Of a stretch of 7,660 bases of DNA, positions 1-7,407 are shown piece after piece. This stretch comes from DASVDK01 sp036562265 [NCBI: Thermodesulfobacteriota bacterium]. GTDB lineage: Bacteria > DASVDK01. Both the position numbers and the translations under genes were made by a program. How positions within the stretch are numbered: the stretch's first letter is position 1; every line of letters begins with the position of its first letter. Below the pieces are notes generated by a model. That model did no database searches, was not told the origin of the DNA, and saw nothing but the letters and a program-made list of their open reading frames with translations. The stretch is taken from positions 1 through 7,660 of the forward strand of contig DATCKS010000360.1 in the NCBI GenBank assembly GCA_036562265.1, in the 5' to 3' direction.

Positions 1-257
1 CGGTGCGCGTGGGCATGGCCGCCCTCGCCGGCGTGTCCGTGCTCGTGCGCGTGGTCGTCCCCCTCGACGACCACGTCGAACTTGACGGCGGCGATGCCGC
101 TCCGCTCGACGCGCCGCGTCTCCACGCGGTAGCCCGAGATCGGCAAGGCGGCGAGCGCCTCGCGGATCGCGTCGAGCGGCACGCCGAGGGCGACGAGCGC
201 CCCGACCGTCATGTCGCCGGAGATCCCGGCGAAGGTGTCCAGGTAGGCGATCTTCAT
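1..257 (-). CDS. larC: LarC N-terminal fragment (mirror copy)
   Basis: Eighty-five codons on the complement are identical to the right-arm LarC fragment. The start is at 257 and the gene runs off the left edge within the His-rich stretch. Both ends of the window break the gene at the same base, as expected if the contig was built from one arm and its complement. Confidence 0.88.
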   Translation of the reverse strand, partial: MKIAYLDTFAGISGDMTVGALVALGVPLDAIREALAALPISGYRVETRRVERSGIAAVKFDVVVEGDDHAHEHGHAGEGGHAHAH

Positions 258-1057
258 GGGAGGCGGTTGATCTGCGCCGCCAGGTAGCCGGCGCCGAAGC
301 CGTTGTCGATGTTCACCACCGCCACGCCCGGCGCGCAGGCGGTGAGCATCCCGAGGAGGGCGGCGATGCCGCCGAAGGCCGCTCCGTACCCCACCGAGGT
401 GGGGACGGCGACGACCGGCTTGTCCACGAGCCCCGCCACGACGGAGGGGAGCGCCCCCTCCATGCCGGCGACGACCACGAGGACGCGCGCCGCCTTGAGC
501 CGGGCCTCGGCGCCCAGCAGGCGGCCCAGGCCGGCGACGCCGACGTCGTAGATCCGATCCACCCGGTGGCCGAACGCCTCCGCCGTGAGGGCCGCCTCCT
601 CGGCCACCGGCAGGTCCGACGTGCCGGCGGCGACGACCGCCACGGTCCCCTTCGCCCGCCCGGCGTCGGGCGCCGGGTGCCTCACGCAGATCCCGAGGCG
701 CGCCTCGGGGTGGTACCGGAAGCCCCTGATGGCGCGCCCCACGGCGCGCGCCTTGCGGCTGTCGAGGCGCGTCACGAGGACGTTGCTGCCGGCCGCGAGG
801 ATGGCGCGGGCGACCGCCACGATCTGGGCGGCCGTCTTGGGCTCCCCGAAGATCACCTCGGGGTGGCCGCGGCGCAGCGCGCGGTGGTGGTCGACGCGGG
901 CGAACTCGAGGTCCTCGCCGTACGCGGAGACCGACGCGAGGCGATCGGCCGCCTCGCCCACCGAGACCCGGCCGCTGCGCACGTGGTCGAGGAGCCGCTC
1001 GAGGCGGGCACGGGCATGGTCGGAGGAGACCTTCGCTTTCCTCACCGTTCCTCGCAT
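254..1057 (-). CDS. larB: LarB, nickel-pincer nucleotide synthesis (mirror copy)
   Basis: This is an identical 267-residue copy of the right-arm LarB, including the presumed active-site pair E200 and C241 and the PurE-like C-terminal region. Its stop overlaps the mirror larC start by four bases. Confidence 0.92.
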   Translation of the reverse strand: MRGTVRKAKVSSDHARARLERLLDHVRSGRVSVGEAADRLASVSAYGEDLEFARVDHHRALRRGHPEVIFGEPKTAAQIVAVARAILAAGSNVLVTRLDSRKARAVGRAIRGFRYHPEARLGICVRHPAPDAGRAKGTVAVVAAGTSDLPVAEEAALTAEAFGHRVDRIYDVGVAGLGRLLGAEARLKAARVLVVVAGMEGALPSVVAGLVDKPVVAVPTSVGYGAAFGGIAALLGMLTACAPGVAVVNIDNGFGAGYLAAQINRLP

Positions 1058-1063
1058 GGGCTT

Positions 1064-1091
1064 CCGGCCCCTGCGGCTCGCCAGGGGTCGG
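1064..1091 (-). other. Hairpin upstream of larB (mirror copy)
   Basis: This is the mirror of the stem at 6570-6597: nine base pairs with one mismatch and an eight-base loop, with the candidate larB ribosome site AGGGG at 1068-1072 on the complement inside the stem. There is no T-tract, so it is not called a terminator. Confidence 0.33.
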
Positions 1092-1109
1092 GCTGGAGGG
1101 TCGCCGGCG

Positions 1110-1655
1110 TCAGACCTTGAGGGTGGGACGGTTCCAGGCCTTGACCGTGGCGATGCCGGTGGCCAGGTCCGCCTCGACCGTGCGGCCGAACTCCCCGCCC
1201 GTCTCGTCCGCCTCGATCGGGATGCCGGCGCGCGCCAGGGCCTCCCGGACCGCCGCGACGTTGCGCTCGCCGATCGGGGCCCGCCCGATCGTCTCGATCA
1301 TCGGGAACATGTTAGCGCCGCCGAAGATCTTGGCGGACAGCCGGCTCGCGTCCGCGCCGAGCCGCGCAAGCTCGCCCAGCATGAGGTCGAGGGCGAGGTC
1401 GGCGAACTTGGCCGGCTGCGTCGTCCCGCGCCTGAGGTGCGCCCCTTCGGGGAGCATCACGTGGGCGAGTCCCCCCACCGCCGCCTCGCGGCTGTAGAGG
1501 AAGACGCCGACGCAGGAGCCGAGGCCGAAGGCGAGGAGCCGGTTGGGGGCCGTGTCCACCCGGTACTCGCCCATGCCGACCCGGTGCACGGTCACCGTCT
1601 TCCCGGACGCGCCCGCGATCGGGGCGATCGGCGAGTTCGTGATCTCCCGCTTCAC
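1110..1655 (-). CDS. cheD: CheD, receptor glutamine deamidase (mirror copy)
   Basis: This is an identical 181-residue copy of the right-arm CheD, with C48 and H65 present and Ala at position 42. The GTG start at 1653-1655 on the complement overlaps the mirror cheC stop. A 52-base gap (1058-1109) separates it from the mirror larB. Confidence 0.92.
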   Translation of the reverse strand: MKREITNSPIAPIAGASGKTVTVHRVGMGEYRVDTAPNRLLAFGLGSCVGVFLYSREAAVGGLAHVMLPEGAHLRRGTTQPAKFADLALDLMLGELARLGADASRLSAKIFGGANMFPMIETIGRAPIGERNVAAVREALARAGIPIEADETGGEFGRTVEADLATGIATVKAWNRPTLKV

Positions 1656-2266
1656 AGCGTCACTCCGACCGCTCGGAGGATCCGCTCGAGCGACTGCGGG
1701 TGGGGCAGGAGGAGCATCTGGCCGGTGACCGCCTCGCCCTCGACGTCGAAGGCGGTCTCCATGACGAGCGCCACGTCGCCCGCCTCGCCCTGCTCGATGA
1801 GCGCCGTGTCGACCACCGCGCCGACCATGTCGTGCGCGAAGACGGGGATCGAGGGGAGCAGGACCAGCCCCGTCAGGCGGCCGAGGGCGTTCAGGTAGGC
1901 GGAGGCGAGGATGTTGCCGACCTCCTGGAGGACCGAGTGCGCCATCGGATCGGCGAGGTCCGCGGTCTGCCCCGGGCCGACCGTGAGGACGCCGGCCATG
2001 CGCGACGCCGAGGCCGGCTCGAAGAGCAGGAGCACGTGCCCCTGCGCATCTCCGCCCATCCGGAGGGCGACCGCGGCGACCGGCGACTCGGGACCGCCGA
2101 AGCCGTCGGCCGCGTGCTTGAAGGGGGTCACCGCCACGCGCGGGATCCGGATGTCGATGCGCCGCTTGAGGAGCTGCGACAGGGCGGTGGCCGCCTGCCC
2201 GACGCCGATGTTGGACATCTCCTGCAGCGTGTCGAGATGGAGCGACGTGAGCTTCGCGATCGCCAT
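1652..2266 (-). CDS. cheC: CheC, CheY-P phosphatase (mirror copy)
   Basis: This is an identical 204-residue copy of the right-arm CheC, with both phosphatase signatures (D12/E16/N19/P42 and S111/E115/N118/P141). It is coupled to the mirror cheA by TGATG and to the mirror cheD by a four-base GTGA overlap. Complete sequence identity with the other copy, with no silent changes apparent, argues against an old paralogous duplication. Confidence 0.93.
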   Translation of the reverse strand: MAIAKLTSLHLDTLQEMSNIGVGQAATALSQLLKRRIDIRIPRVAVTPFKHAADGFGGPESPVAAVALRMGGDAQGHVLLLFEPASASRMAGVLTVGPGQTADLADPMAHSVLQEVGNILASAYLNALGRLTGLVLLPSIPVFAHDMVGAVVDTALIEQGEAGDVALVMETAFDVEGEAVTGQMLLLPHPQSLERILRAVGVTL

Positions 2267-3830
2267 CAGAAGAGATTCTCCGAATCGAGGAGGAAGACGG
2301 CCCGCCCGTCGCCGAGGATCGTCACCCCCGCGACGCCGTCGATCGAGGCCAGCGGCCTCGGCAGCGGCTTGATGAACGCTTCCTGCTGTCCCACGAACCG
2401 GTCCACCACGAGTCCCACGGTGCGCTGCCGCACGCGGACGACGGCCACCGACAGGAAGCGACCCCGGGTCTCCCTGGCCGGCAGCCTCAGGATCTTCCGC
2501 AGCGAGAGGAGCGGCACGCTCTCCTCGCCGTACCGGAACAGGAGCTGACGGCCGCGCTGCTCGACCTCCCCGGGGGTCAGCTCCAGCGTGCGCAGCACGC
2601 GGGTCACGGGGATCGCGAACACCTCGTCGTCGAGGCCGAGGAGCATCACCTGGACGATCGCGACGCTCGTCGGCAGGTGGAGCGAGATCCGCGTCCCCCG
2701 CCCGACGCGCGAGTCGATGTGCAGCGAGCCGCCGAGGCTCTCGACGCGGCTCTTGACCGCGTCCATGCCGACCCCCCGGCCCGACACGTCGGTCACCTTC
2801 CCGGCCGTGGAGAGGCCGGGGAGACACGCGAGGTGGAGCGCCTCGGCGTCGCTCATGACCGCGGCCTGCTCCTGGGTGATCTGCCCGCGCTCGACCGCCT
2901 TGGCCTTGAGCCGCGCCGGGTCCATGCCGCGGCCGTCGTCCTCGATCTGCACGACCGCCTTGTCCTTCTGCCGGAAGGCGCGCAGGCGGATCTGCCCGCG
3001 CCGCGGCTTGCCGGCCGCCTCGCGCTCGTCCGCCGACTCGAGGCCGTGGTCGACGGCGTTGCGCAGCACGTGCGTCAGGAGGTCCGGCAGCTCCTCGAGG
3101 AGGCTTCGGTCCAGCTCGAGGTCGGTCCCCTCCTGGACGAAGGCGACCTCCTTCCCCTGCCGCTTCGCCAGGTCGCGGACGACGCGCGGCAACGCCTCGG
3201 TGACCGCGGCGAGCGGCATCATCCGGACCGTCATGAGCTGCGCGTGGAGGCTGCGGATGAGCTTGCCGAGCGTGGAGGTGGAGTCCTTCACCGACGGCAG
3301 CTCGAGGTCGCGCGTCGCCTCCTTGAGCCGGCTCTCGACGATCAGGAGCTCGCCCGCCAGGTTCACGAAGGAGTCGAGCAGATCGGTCTGCACCTTGACC
3401 GTGCGCGGGACGCCGAGCTTCGGGCCGGCCGCCGCGGGCCGCGGCGGCGGCAGCGGCGGCACCCTGGCGCCCTGCGGCGCGAGCTCGCCGCCGGTCGTCT
3501 CGACGACGACCGAGGCGACGTCCGCGAGCGCGGCGATCGCCCGGCGCACCGCCTCCGGGCTCTCGGCCGTCTCGAGGGCCGCCTTGACGACGCCGTCGAA
3601 CTCCCCCTGGCCCGCGCGCAGGTCGGCGGCCGACGGGACGCTCGCCACGACGGTCCCGAGCTCGGCGAGGCGACGGTGGACCATGAAGGCGCGGACGCGC
3701 GCGGCCTGGGCGTGCTTCTCGATCTGGACGGTGACCGAGAGGAGGGCCGACCCGGCCGGCGCGGCGGTCGCCGCCTGCGCCGGCGACGCGGCGGGCGCGC
3801 CGGCCGGCGCGGGGGCCGCGGGCGCCGGCG
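2266..3830 (-). CDS. cheA: CheA, 5'-truncated (mirror copy)
   Basis: This is an identical 520-residue copy of the right-arm CheA fragment on the opposite strand. It has the P2, P3 dimerisation, P4 ATPase and P5 CheW-like domains and lacks P1. The two copies are head to head at 3830/3831, with their Ala/Pro linkers abutting, so neither has a start codon. The open frame that continues past the axis translates the complement of the other copy and is not cheA sequence. The stop, at 2266-2268 on the complement, overlaps cheC by one base. Confidence 0.93.
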
Positions 3831-3864
3831 CGCCGGCGCCCGCGGCCCCCGCGCCGGCCGGCGC
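3797..3864. repeat. Palindrome axis in GC-only Ala/Pro linker DNA, with nested short palindromes
   Basis: This 68-base core around the axis at 3830/3831 is made only of G and C. Each side carries its own 14-base perfect palindrome, GCGCCGGCCGGCGC, at 3797-3810 and 3851-3864. The DNA encodes the Ala/Pro linker before CheA P2. Such self-complementary GC tracts can fold back during amplification or sequencing and are difficult for assemblers, which gives a plausible reason for the turn-around to lie here. Confidence 0.8.
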
Positions 3865-5395
3865 GCCCGCCGCGTCGCCGGCGCAGGCGGCGACCGCCGC
3901 GCCGGCCGGGTCGGCCCTCCTCTCGGTCACCGTCCAGATCGAGAAGCACGCCCAGGCCGCGCGCGTCCGCGCCTTCATGGTCCACCGTCGCCTCGCCGAG
4001 CTCGGGACCGTCGTGGCGAGCGTCCCGTCGGCCGCCGACCTGCGCGCGGGCCAGGGGGAGTTCGACGGCGTCGTCAAGGCGGCCCTCGAGACGGCCGAGA
4101 GCCCGGAGGCGGTGCGCCGGGCGATCGCCGCGCTCGCGGACGTCGCCTCGGTCGTCGTCGAGACGACCGGCGGCGAGCTCGCGCCGCAGGGCGCCAGGGT
4201 GCCGCCGCTGCCGCCGCCGCGGCCCGCGGCGGCCGGCCCGAAGCTCGGCGTCCCGCGCACGGTCAAGGTGCAGACCGATCTGCTCGACTCCTTCGTGAAC
4301 CTGGCGGGCGAGCTCCTGATCGTCGAGAGCCGGCTCAAGGAGGCGACGCGCGACCTCGAGCTGCCGTCGGTGAAGGACTCCACCTCCACGCTCGGCAAGC
4401 TCATCCGCAGCCTCCACGCGCAGCTCATGACGGTCCGGATGATGCCGCTCGCCGCGGTCACCGAGGCGTTGCCGCGCGTCGTCCGCGACCTGGCGAAGCG
4501 GCAGGGGAAGGAGGTCGCCTTCGTCCAGGAGGGGACCGACCTCGAGCTGGACCGAAGCCTCCTCGAGGAGCTGCCGGACCTCCTGACGCACGTGCTGCGC
4601 AACGCCGTCGACCACGGCCTCGAGTCGGCGGACGAGCGCGAGGCGGCCGGCAAGCCGCGGCGCGGGCAGATCCGCCTGCGCGCCTTCCGGCAGAAGGACA
4701 AGGCGGTCGTGCAGATCGAGGACGACGGCCGCGGCATGGACCCGGCGCGGCTCAAGGCCAAGGCGGTCGAGCGCGGGCAGATCACCCAGGAGCAGGCCGC
4801 GGTCATGAGCGACGCCGAGGCGCTCCACCTCGCGTGTCTCCCCGGCCTCTCCACGGCCGGGAAGGTGACCGACGTGTCGGGCCGGGGGGTCGGCATGGAC
4901 GCGGTCAAGAGCCGCGTCGAGAGCCTCGGCGGCTCGCTGCACATCGACTCGCGCGTCGGGCGGGGGACGCGGATCTCGCTCCACCTGCCGACGAGCGTCG
5001 CGATCGTCCAGGTGATGCTCCTCGGCCTCGACGACGAGGTGTTCGCGATCCCCGTGACCCGCGTGCTGCGCACGCTGGAGCTGACCCCCGGGGAGGTCGA
5101 GCAGCGCGGCCGTCAGCTCCTGTTCCGGTACGGCGAGGAGAGCGTGCCGCTCCTCTCGCTGCGGAAGATCCTGAGGCTGCCGGCCAGGGAGACCCGGGGT
5201 CGCTTCCTGTCGGTGGCCGTCGTCCGCGTGCGGCAGCGCACCGTGGGACTCGTGGTGGACCGGTTCGTGGGACAGCAGGAAGCGTTCATCAAGCCGCTGC
5301 CGAGGCCGCTGGCCTCGATCGACGGCGTCGCGGGGGTGACGATCCTCGGCGACGGGCGGGCCGTCTTCCTCCTCGATTCGGAGAATCTCTTCTGA
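3831..5395 (+). CDS. cheA: CheA chemotaxis histidine kinase, 5'-truncated at palindrome axis
   Basis: Cytoplasmic kinase of the chemoreceptor array; it autophosphorylates and passes phosphate to CheY. From the axis to the TGA stop there are 520 in-frame residues, numbered here from the codon at 3833. Residues 1-26 are an Ala/Pro-rich linker. Residues about 27-110 resemble the CheY-binding P2 domain, and 111-140 are a second Pro-rich linker. P3 dimerisation helices span about 141-206. The P4 ATPase covers about 207-388, with an N box (H253, N257, D260, H261), G1 DDGRG at 297-301, G2 GRGVG at 350-354 and a GxGT at 376-379. The CheW-like P5 domain runs from about 388 to 520. The P1 domain with the phosphorylated His is absent because the sequence turns into its own complement at the axis; CheA proteins are usually about 650-750 residues. 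The F-box segment reads PGLSTA where PGFSTA is usual. The stop overlaps the cheC start by one base. Confidence 0.95.
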
Positions 5396-6009
5396 TGGCG
5401 ATCGCGAAGCTCACGTCGCTCCATCTCGACACGCTGCAGGAGATGTCCAACATCGGCGTCGGGCAGGCGGCCACCGCCCTGTCGCAGCTCCTCAAGCGGC
5501 GCATCGACATCCGGATCCCGCGCGTGGCGGTGACCCCCTTCAAGCACGCGGCCGACGGCTTCGGCGGTCCCGAGTCGCCGGTCGCCGCGGTCGCCCTCCG
5601 GATGGGCGGAGATGCGCAGGGGCACGTGCTCCTGCTCTTCGAGCCGGCCTCGGCGTCGCGCATGGCCGGCGTCCTCACGGTCGGCCCGGGGCAGACCGCG
5701 GACCTCGCCGATCCGATGGCGCACTCGGTCCTCCAGGAGGTCGGCAACATCCTCGCCTCCGCCTACCTGAACGCCCTCGGCCGCCTGACGGGGCTGGTCC
5801 TGCTCCCCTCGATCCCCGTCTTCGCGCACGACATGGTCGGCGCGGTGGTCGACACGGCGCTCATCGAGCAGGGCGAGGCGGGCGACGTGGCGCTCGTCAT
5901 GGAGACCGCCTTCGACGTCGAGGGCGAGGCGGTCACCGGCCAGATGCTCCTCCTGCCCCACCCGCAGTCGCTCGAGCGGATCCTCCGAGCGGTCGGAGTG
6001 ACGCTGTGA
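5395..6009 (+). CDS. cheC: CheC, CheY-P phosphatase
   Basis: The protein has 204 residues, the normal size for CheC. The family dephosphorylates CheY-P and forms a complex with CheD. It carries two copies of the phosphatase signature (D/S)-x3-E-x2-N-x22-P: D12, E16, N19, P42 and S111, E115, N118, P141. Both have exact spacing, so both active sites look intact. That fits CheC rather than FliY (which carries an extra C-terminal FliN-like domain) or CheX (one site). The ATG shares its A with the cheA stop (TGATG), and GGAGA at 5380-5384 lies 10 bases upstream, so this start is well supported and coupled to cheA. There are no signal peptide or membrane segments; it should be cytoplasmic. Its 3' end overlaps cheD by four bases. 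Confidence 0.95.
   Translation: MAIAKLTSLHLDTLQEMSNIGVGQAATALSQLLKRRIDIRIPRVAVTPFKHAADGFGGPESPVAAVALRMGGDAQGHVLLLFEPASASRMAGVLTVGPGQTADLADPMAHSVLQEVGNILASAYLNALGRLTGLVLLPSIPVFAHDMVGAVVDTALIEQGEAGDVALVMETAFDVEGEAVTGQMLLLPHPQSLERILRAVGVTL
5995..5998 (+). promoter_or_regulatory. Shine-Dalgarno site for the GTG start of cheD
   Basis: GGAG lies within the last codons of cheC, seven bases before the GTG at 6006. This spacing, together with the GTGA stop/start overlap, is the reason for preferring this non-ATG start over the in-frame GTG at 6066. The mirror copy is at 1663-1666 on the other strand. Confidence 0.55.
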
Positions 6010-6551
6010 AGCGGGAGATCACGAACTCGCCGATCGCCCCGATCGCGGGCGCGTCCGGGAAGACGGTGACCGTGCACCGGGTCGGCATGGGCGAGTACCG
6101 GGTGGACACGGCCCCCAACCGGCTCCTCGCCTTCGGCCTCGGCTCCTGCGTCGGCGTCTTCCTCTACAGCCGCGAGGCGGCGGTGGGGGGACTCGCCCAC
6201 GTGATGCTCCCCGAAGGGGCGCACCTCAGGCGCGGGACGACGCAGCCGGCCAAGTTCGCCGACCTCGCCCTCGACCTCATGCTGGGCGAGCTTGCGCGGC
6301 TCGGCGCGGACGCGAGCCGGCTGTCCGCCAAGATCTTCGGCGGCGCTAACATGTTCCCGATGATCGAGACGATCGGGCGGGCCCCGATCGGCGAGCGCAA
6401 CGTCGCGGCGGTCCGGGAGGCCCTGGCGCGCGCCGGCATCCCGATCGAGGCGGACGAGACGGGCGGGGAGTTCGGCCGCACGGTCGAGGCGGACCTGGCC
6501 ACCGGCATCGCCACGGTCAAGGCCTGGAACCGTCCCACCCTCAAGGTCTGA
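6006..6551 (+). CDS. cheD: CheD, chemoreceptor glutamine deamidase
   Basis: The protein has 181 residues. CheD hydrolyses the side-chain amide of specific receptor glutamines and is held and modulated by CheC, whose gene is immediately upstream. The core matches the family: GLGSCVGV around the nucleophile C48, GLAHVMLPE with catalytic H65, AKIFGGANMF at 108-117, and IGERNV at 128-133. Position 42, six residues before the Cys, is Ala where Thermotoga CheD (as I recall it) has the triad Thr. The chosen start is GTG at 6006, inside a GTGA overlap with the cheC stop, with GGAG at 5995-5998 seven bases upstream. It gives about 20 more N-terminal residues than the short Thermotoga form. An in-frame GTG at 6066 (V21), preceded by GGGA at 6057-6060, is a plausible alternative start. 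Confidence 0.94.
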   Translation: MKREITNSPIAPIAGASGKTVTVHRVGMGEYRVDTAPNRLLAFGLGSCVGVFLYSREAAVGGLAHVMLPEGAHLRRGTTQPAKFADLALDLMLGELARLGADASRLSAKIFGGANMFPMIETIGRAPIGERNVAAVREALARAGIPIEADETGGEFGRTVEADLATGIATVKAWNRPTLKV

Positions 6552-6569
6552 CGCCGGCGACCCTCCAGC

Positions 6570-6597
6570 CCGACCCCTGGCGAGCCGCAGGGGCCGG
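6570..6597 (+). other. Hairpin in the cheD-larB gap, overlapping the likely larB ribosome site
   Basis: CCG-A-CCCCTG (6570-6579) can pair with CAGGGG-C-CGG (6588-6597), giving nine base pairs, one A/C mismatch and an eight-base loop (6580-6587). No T-run follows, so it is not a classical intrinsic terminator. AGGGG at 6589-6593 is the best-spaced Shine-Dalgarno candidate for larB (10 bases before the ATG) and sits inside the 3' strand of the stem. The fold could therefore lower larB translation or stabilise the upstream mRNA. In DNA this GC-rich, a stem of this size can also arise by chance. Confidence 0.35.
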
Positions 6598-6603
6598 AAG
6601 CCC

Positions 6604-7407
6604 ATGCGAGGAACGGTGAGGAAAGCGAAGGTCTCCTCCGACCATGCCCGTGCCCGCCTCGAGCGGCTCCTCGACCACGTGCGCAGCGGCCGGGTCTCGG
6701 TGGGCGAGGCGGCCGATCGCCTCGCGTCGGTCTCCGCGTACGGCGAGGACCTCGAGTTCGCCCGCGTCGACCACCACCGCGCGCTGCGCCGCGGCCACCC
6801 CGAGGTGATCTTCGGGGAGCCCAAGACGGCCGCCCAGATCGTGGCGGTCGCCCGCGCCATCCTCGCGGCCGGCAGCAACGTCCTCGTGACGCGCCTCGAC
6901 AGCCGCAAGGCGCGCGCCGTGGGGCGCGCCATCAGGGGCTTCCGGTACCACCCCGAGGCGCGCCTCGGGATCTGCGTGAGGCACCCGGCGCCCGACGCCG
7001 GGCGGGCGAAGGGGACCGTGGCGGTCGTCGCCGCCGGCACGTCGGACCTGCCGGTGGCCGAGGAGGCGGCCCTCACGGCGGAGGCGTTCGGCCACCGGGT
7101 GGATCGGATCTACGACGTCGGCGTCGCCGGCCTGGGCCGCCTGCTGGGCGCCGAGGCCCGGCTCAAGGCGGCGCGCGTCCTCGTGGTCGTCGCCGGCATG
7201 GAGGGGGCGCTCCCCTCCGTCGTGGCGGGGCTCGTGGACAAGCCGGTCGTCGCCGTCCCCACCTCGGTGGGGTACGGAGCGGCCTTCGGCGGCATCGCCG
7301 CCCTCCTCGGGATGCTCACCGCCTGCGCGCCGGGCGTGGCGGTGGTGAACATCGACAACGGCTTCGGCGCCGGCTACCTGGCGGCGCAGATCAACCGCCT
7401 CCCATGA
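6604..7407 (+). CDS. larB: LarB, pyridinium-3,5-biscarboxylate mononucleotide synthase
   Basis: The protein has 267 residues. LarB carboxylates and hydrolyses nicotinate adenine dinucleotide to give pyridinium-3,5-biscarboxylate mononucleotide, the first step to the nickel-pincer cofactor of lactate racemase and its relatives. Family features are DHHRALR at 56-62, PEVIFGEPKT at 66-75, AGTSDLPVAEEA at 144-155, GMEGALPSV at 198-206, and the C-terminal PurE-like Rossmann region ending in VNIDNGFGAGY at 248-258. E200 and C241 are 41 residues apart, matching the E180/C221 active-site pair I recall for Lactobacillus plantarum LarB, so it looks catalytically complete. It starts 52 bases after cheD. 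The ATG at 6604 is taken as the start; an in-frame GTG four codons on (6616) is possible. The stop overlaps larC by four bases (ATGA). Confidence 0.94.
   Translation: MRGTVRKAKVSSDHARARLERLLDHVRSGRVSVGEAADRLASVSAYGEDLEFARVDHHRALRRGHPEVIFGEPKTAAQIVAVARAILAAGSNVLVTRLDSRKARAVGRAIRGFRYHPEARLGICVRHPAPDAGRAKGTVAVVAAGTSDLPVAEEAALTAEAFGHRVDRIYDVGVAGLGRLLGAEARLKAARVLVVVAGMEGALPSVVAGLVDKPVVAVPTSVGYGAAFGGIAALLGMLTACAPGVAVVNIDNGFGAGYLAAQINRLP

Larger units (their letters stand above)
1..3830. repeat. Left arm of perfect 7.66 kb palindrome
   Basis: This arm is the reverse complement of bases 3831-7660. The first 20 bases are the exact reverse complement of the last 20, and bases 3781-3830 are the exact reverse complement of 3831-3880. 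All reading frames recur as identical proteins at mirrored coordinates, so no substitution or indel is apparent between the arms. The genes here are second copies of those in the right arm, on the opposite strand. Arms this long with no spacer are normally unstable in living cells, so this arm probably does not exist as an independent locus. Confidence 0.97.

Noticed and set aside
2588-3830. A 414-codon open extension upstream of the cheA fragment (and its mirror at 3831-5073), giving a 935-residue frame across the axis
   Set aside because: It is the complement of the other cheA copy. It stays open because GC-rich DNA has few stop codons, its residues are an Arg/Ser-rich shadow composition, and it has no P1 domain or phosphorylatable His context.
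2677-5394. The long frame fused ahead of cheC, giving 1,110 residues in total (mirror at 2267-4984)
   Set aside because: The first part is an Arg/Gly/Ala-rich out-of-frame shadow of cheA. Only the segment from the ATG at 5395 matches a protein family (CheC).
6552-6603. An intrinsic terminator between cheD and larB
   Set aside because: The stem at 6570-6597 is not followed by a T-tract; the next bases are AAGCCC.
5763-7076. A 437-codon frame antisense to cheC, cheD and larB (mirror at 585-1898)
   Set aside because: It has low-complexity Arg/Ala/Ser/Pro composition and no recognisable domain, and it lies fully opposite three well-supported genes.
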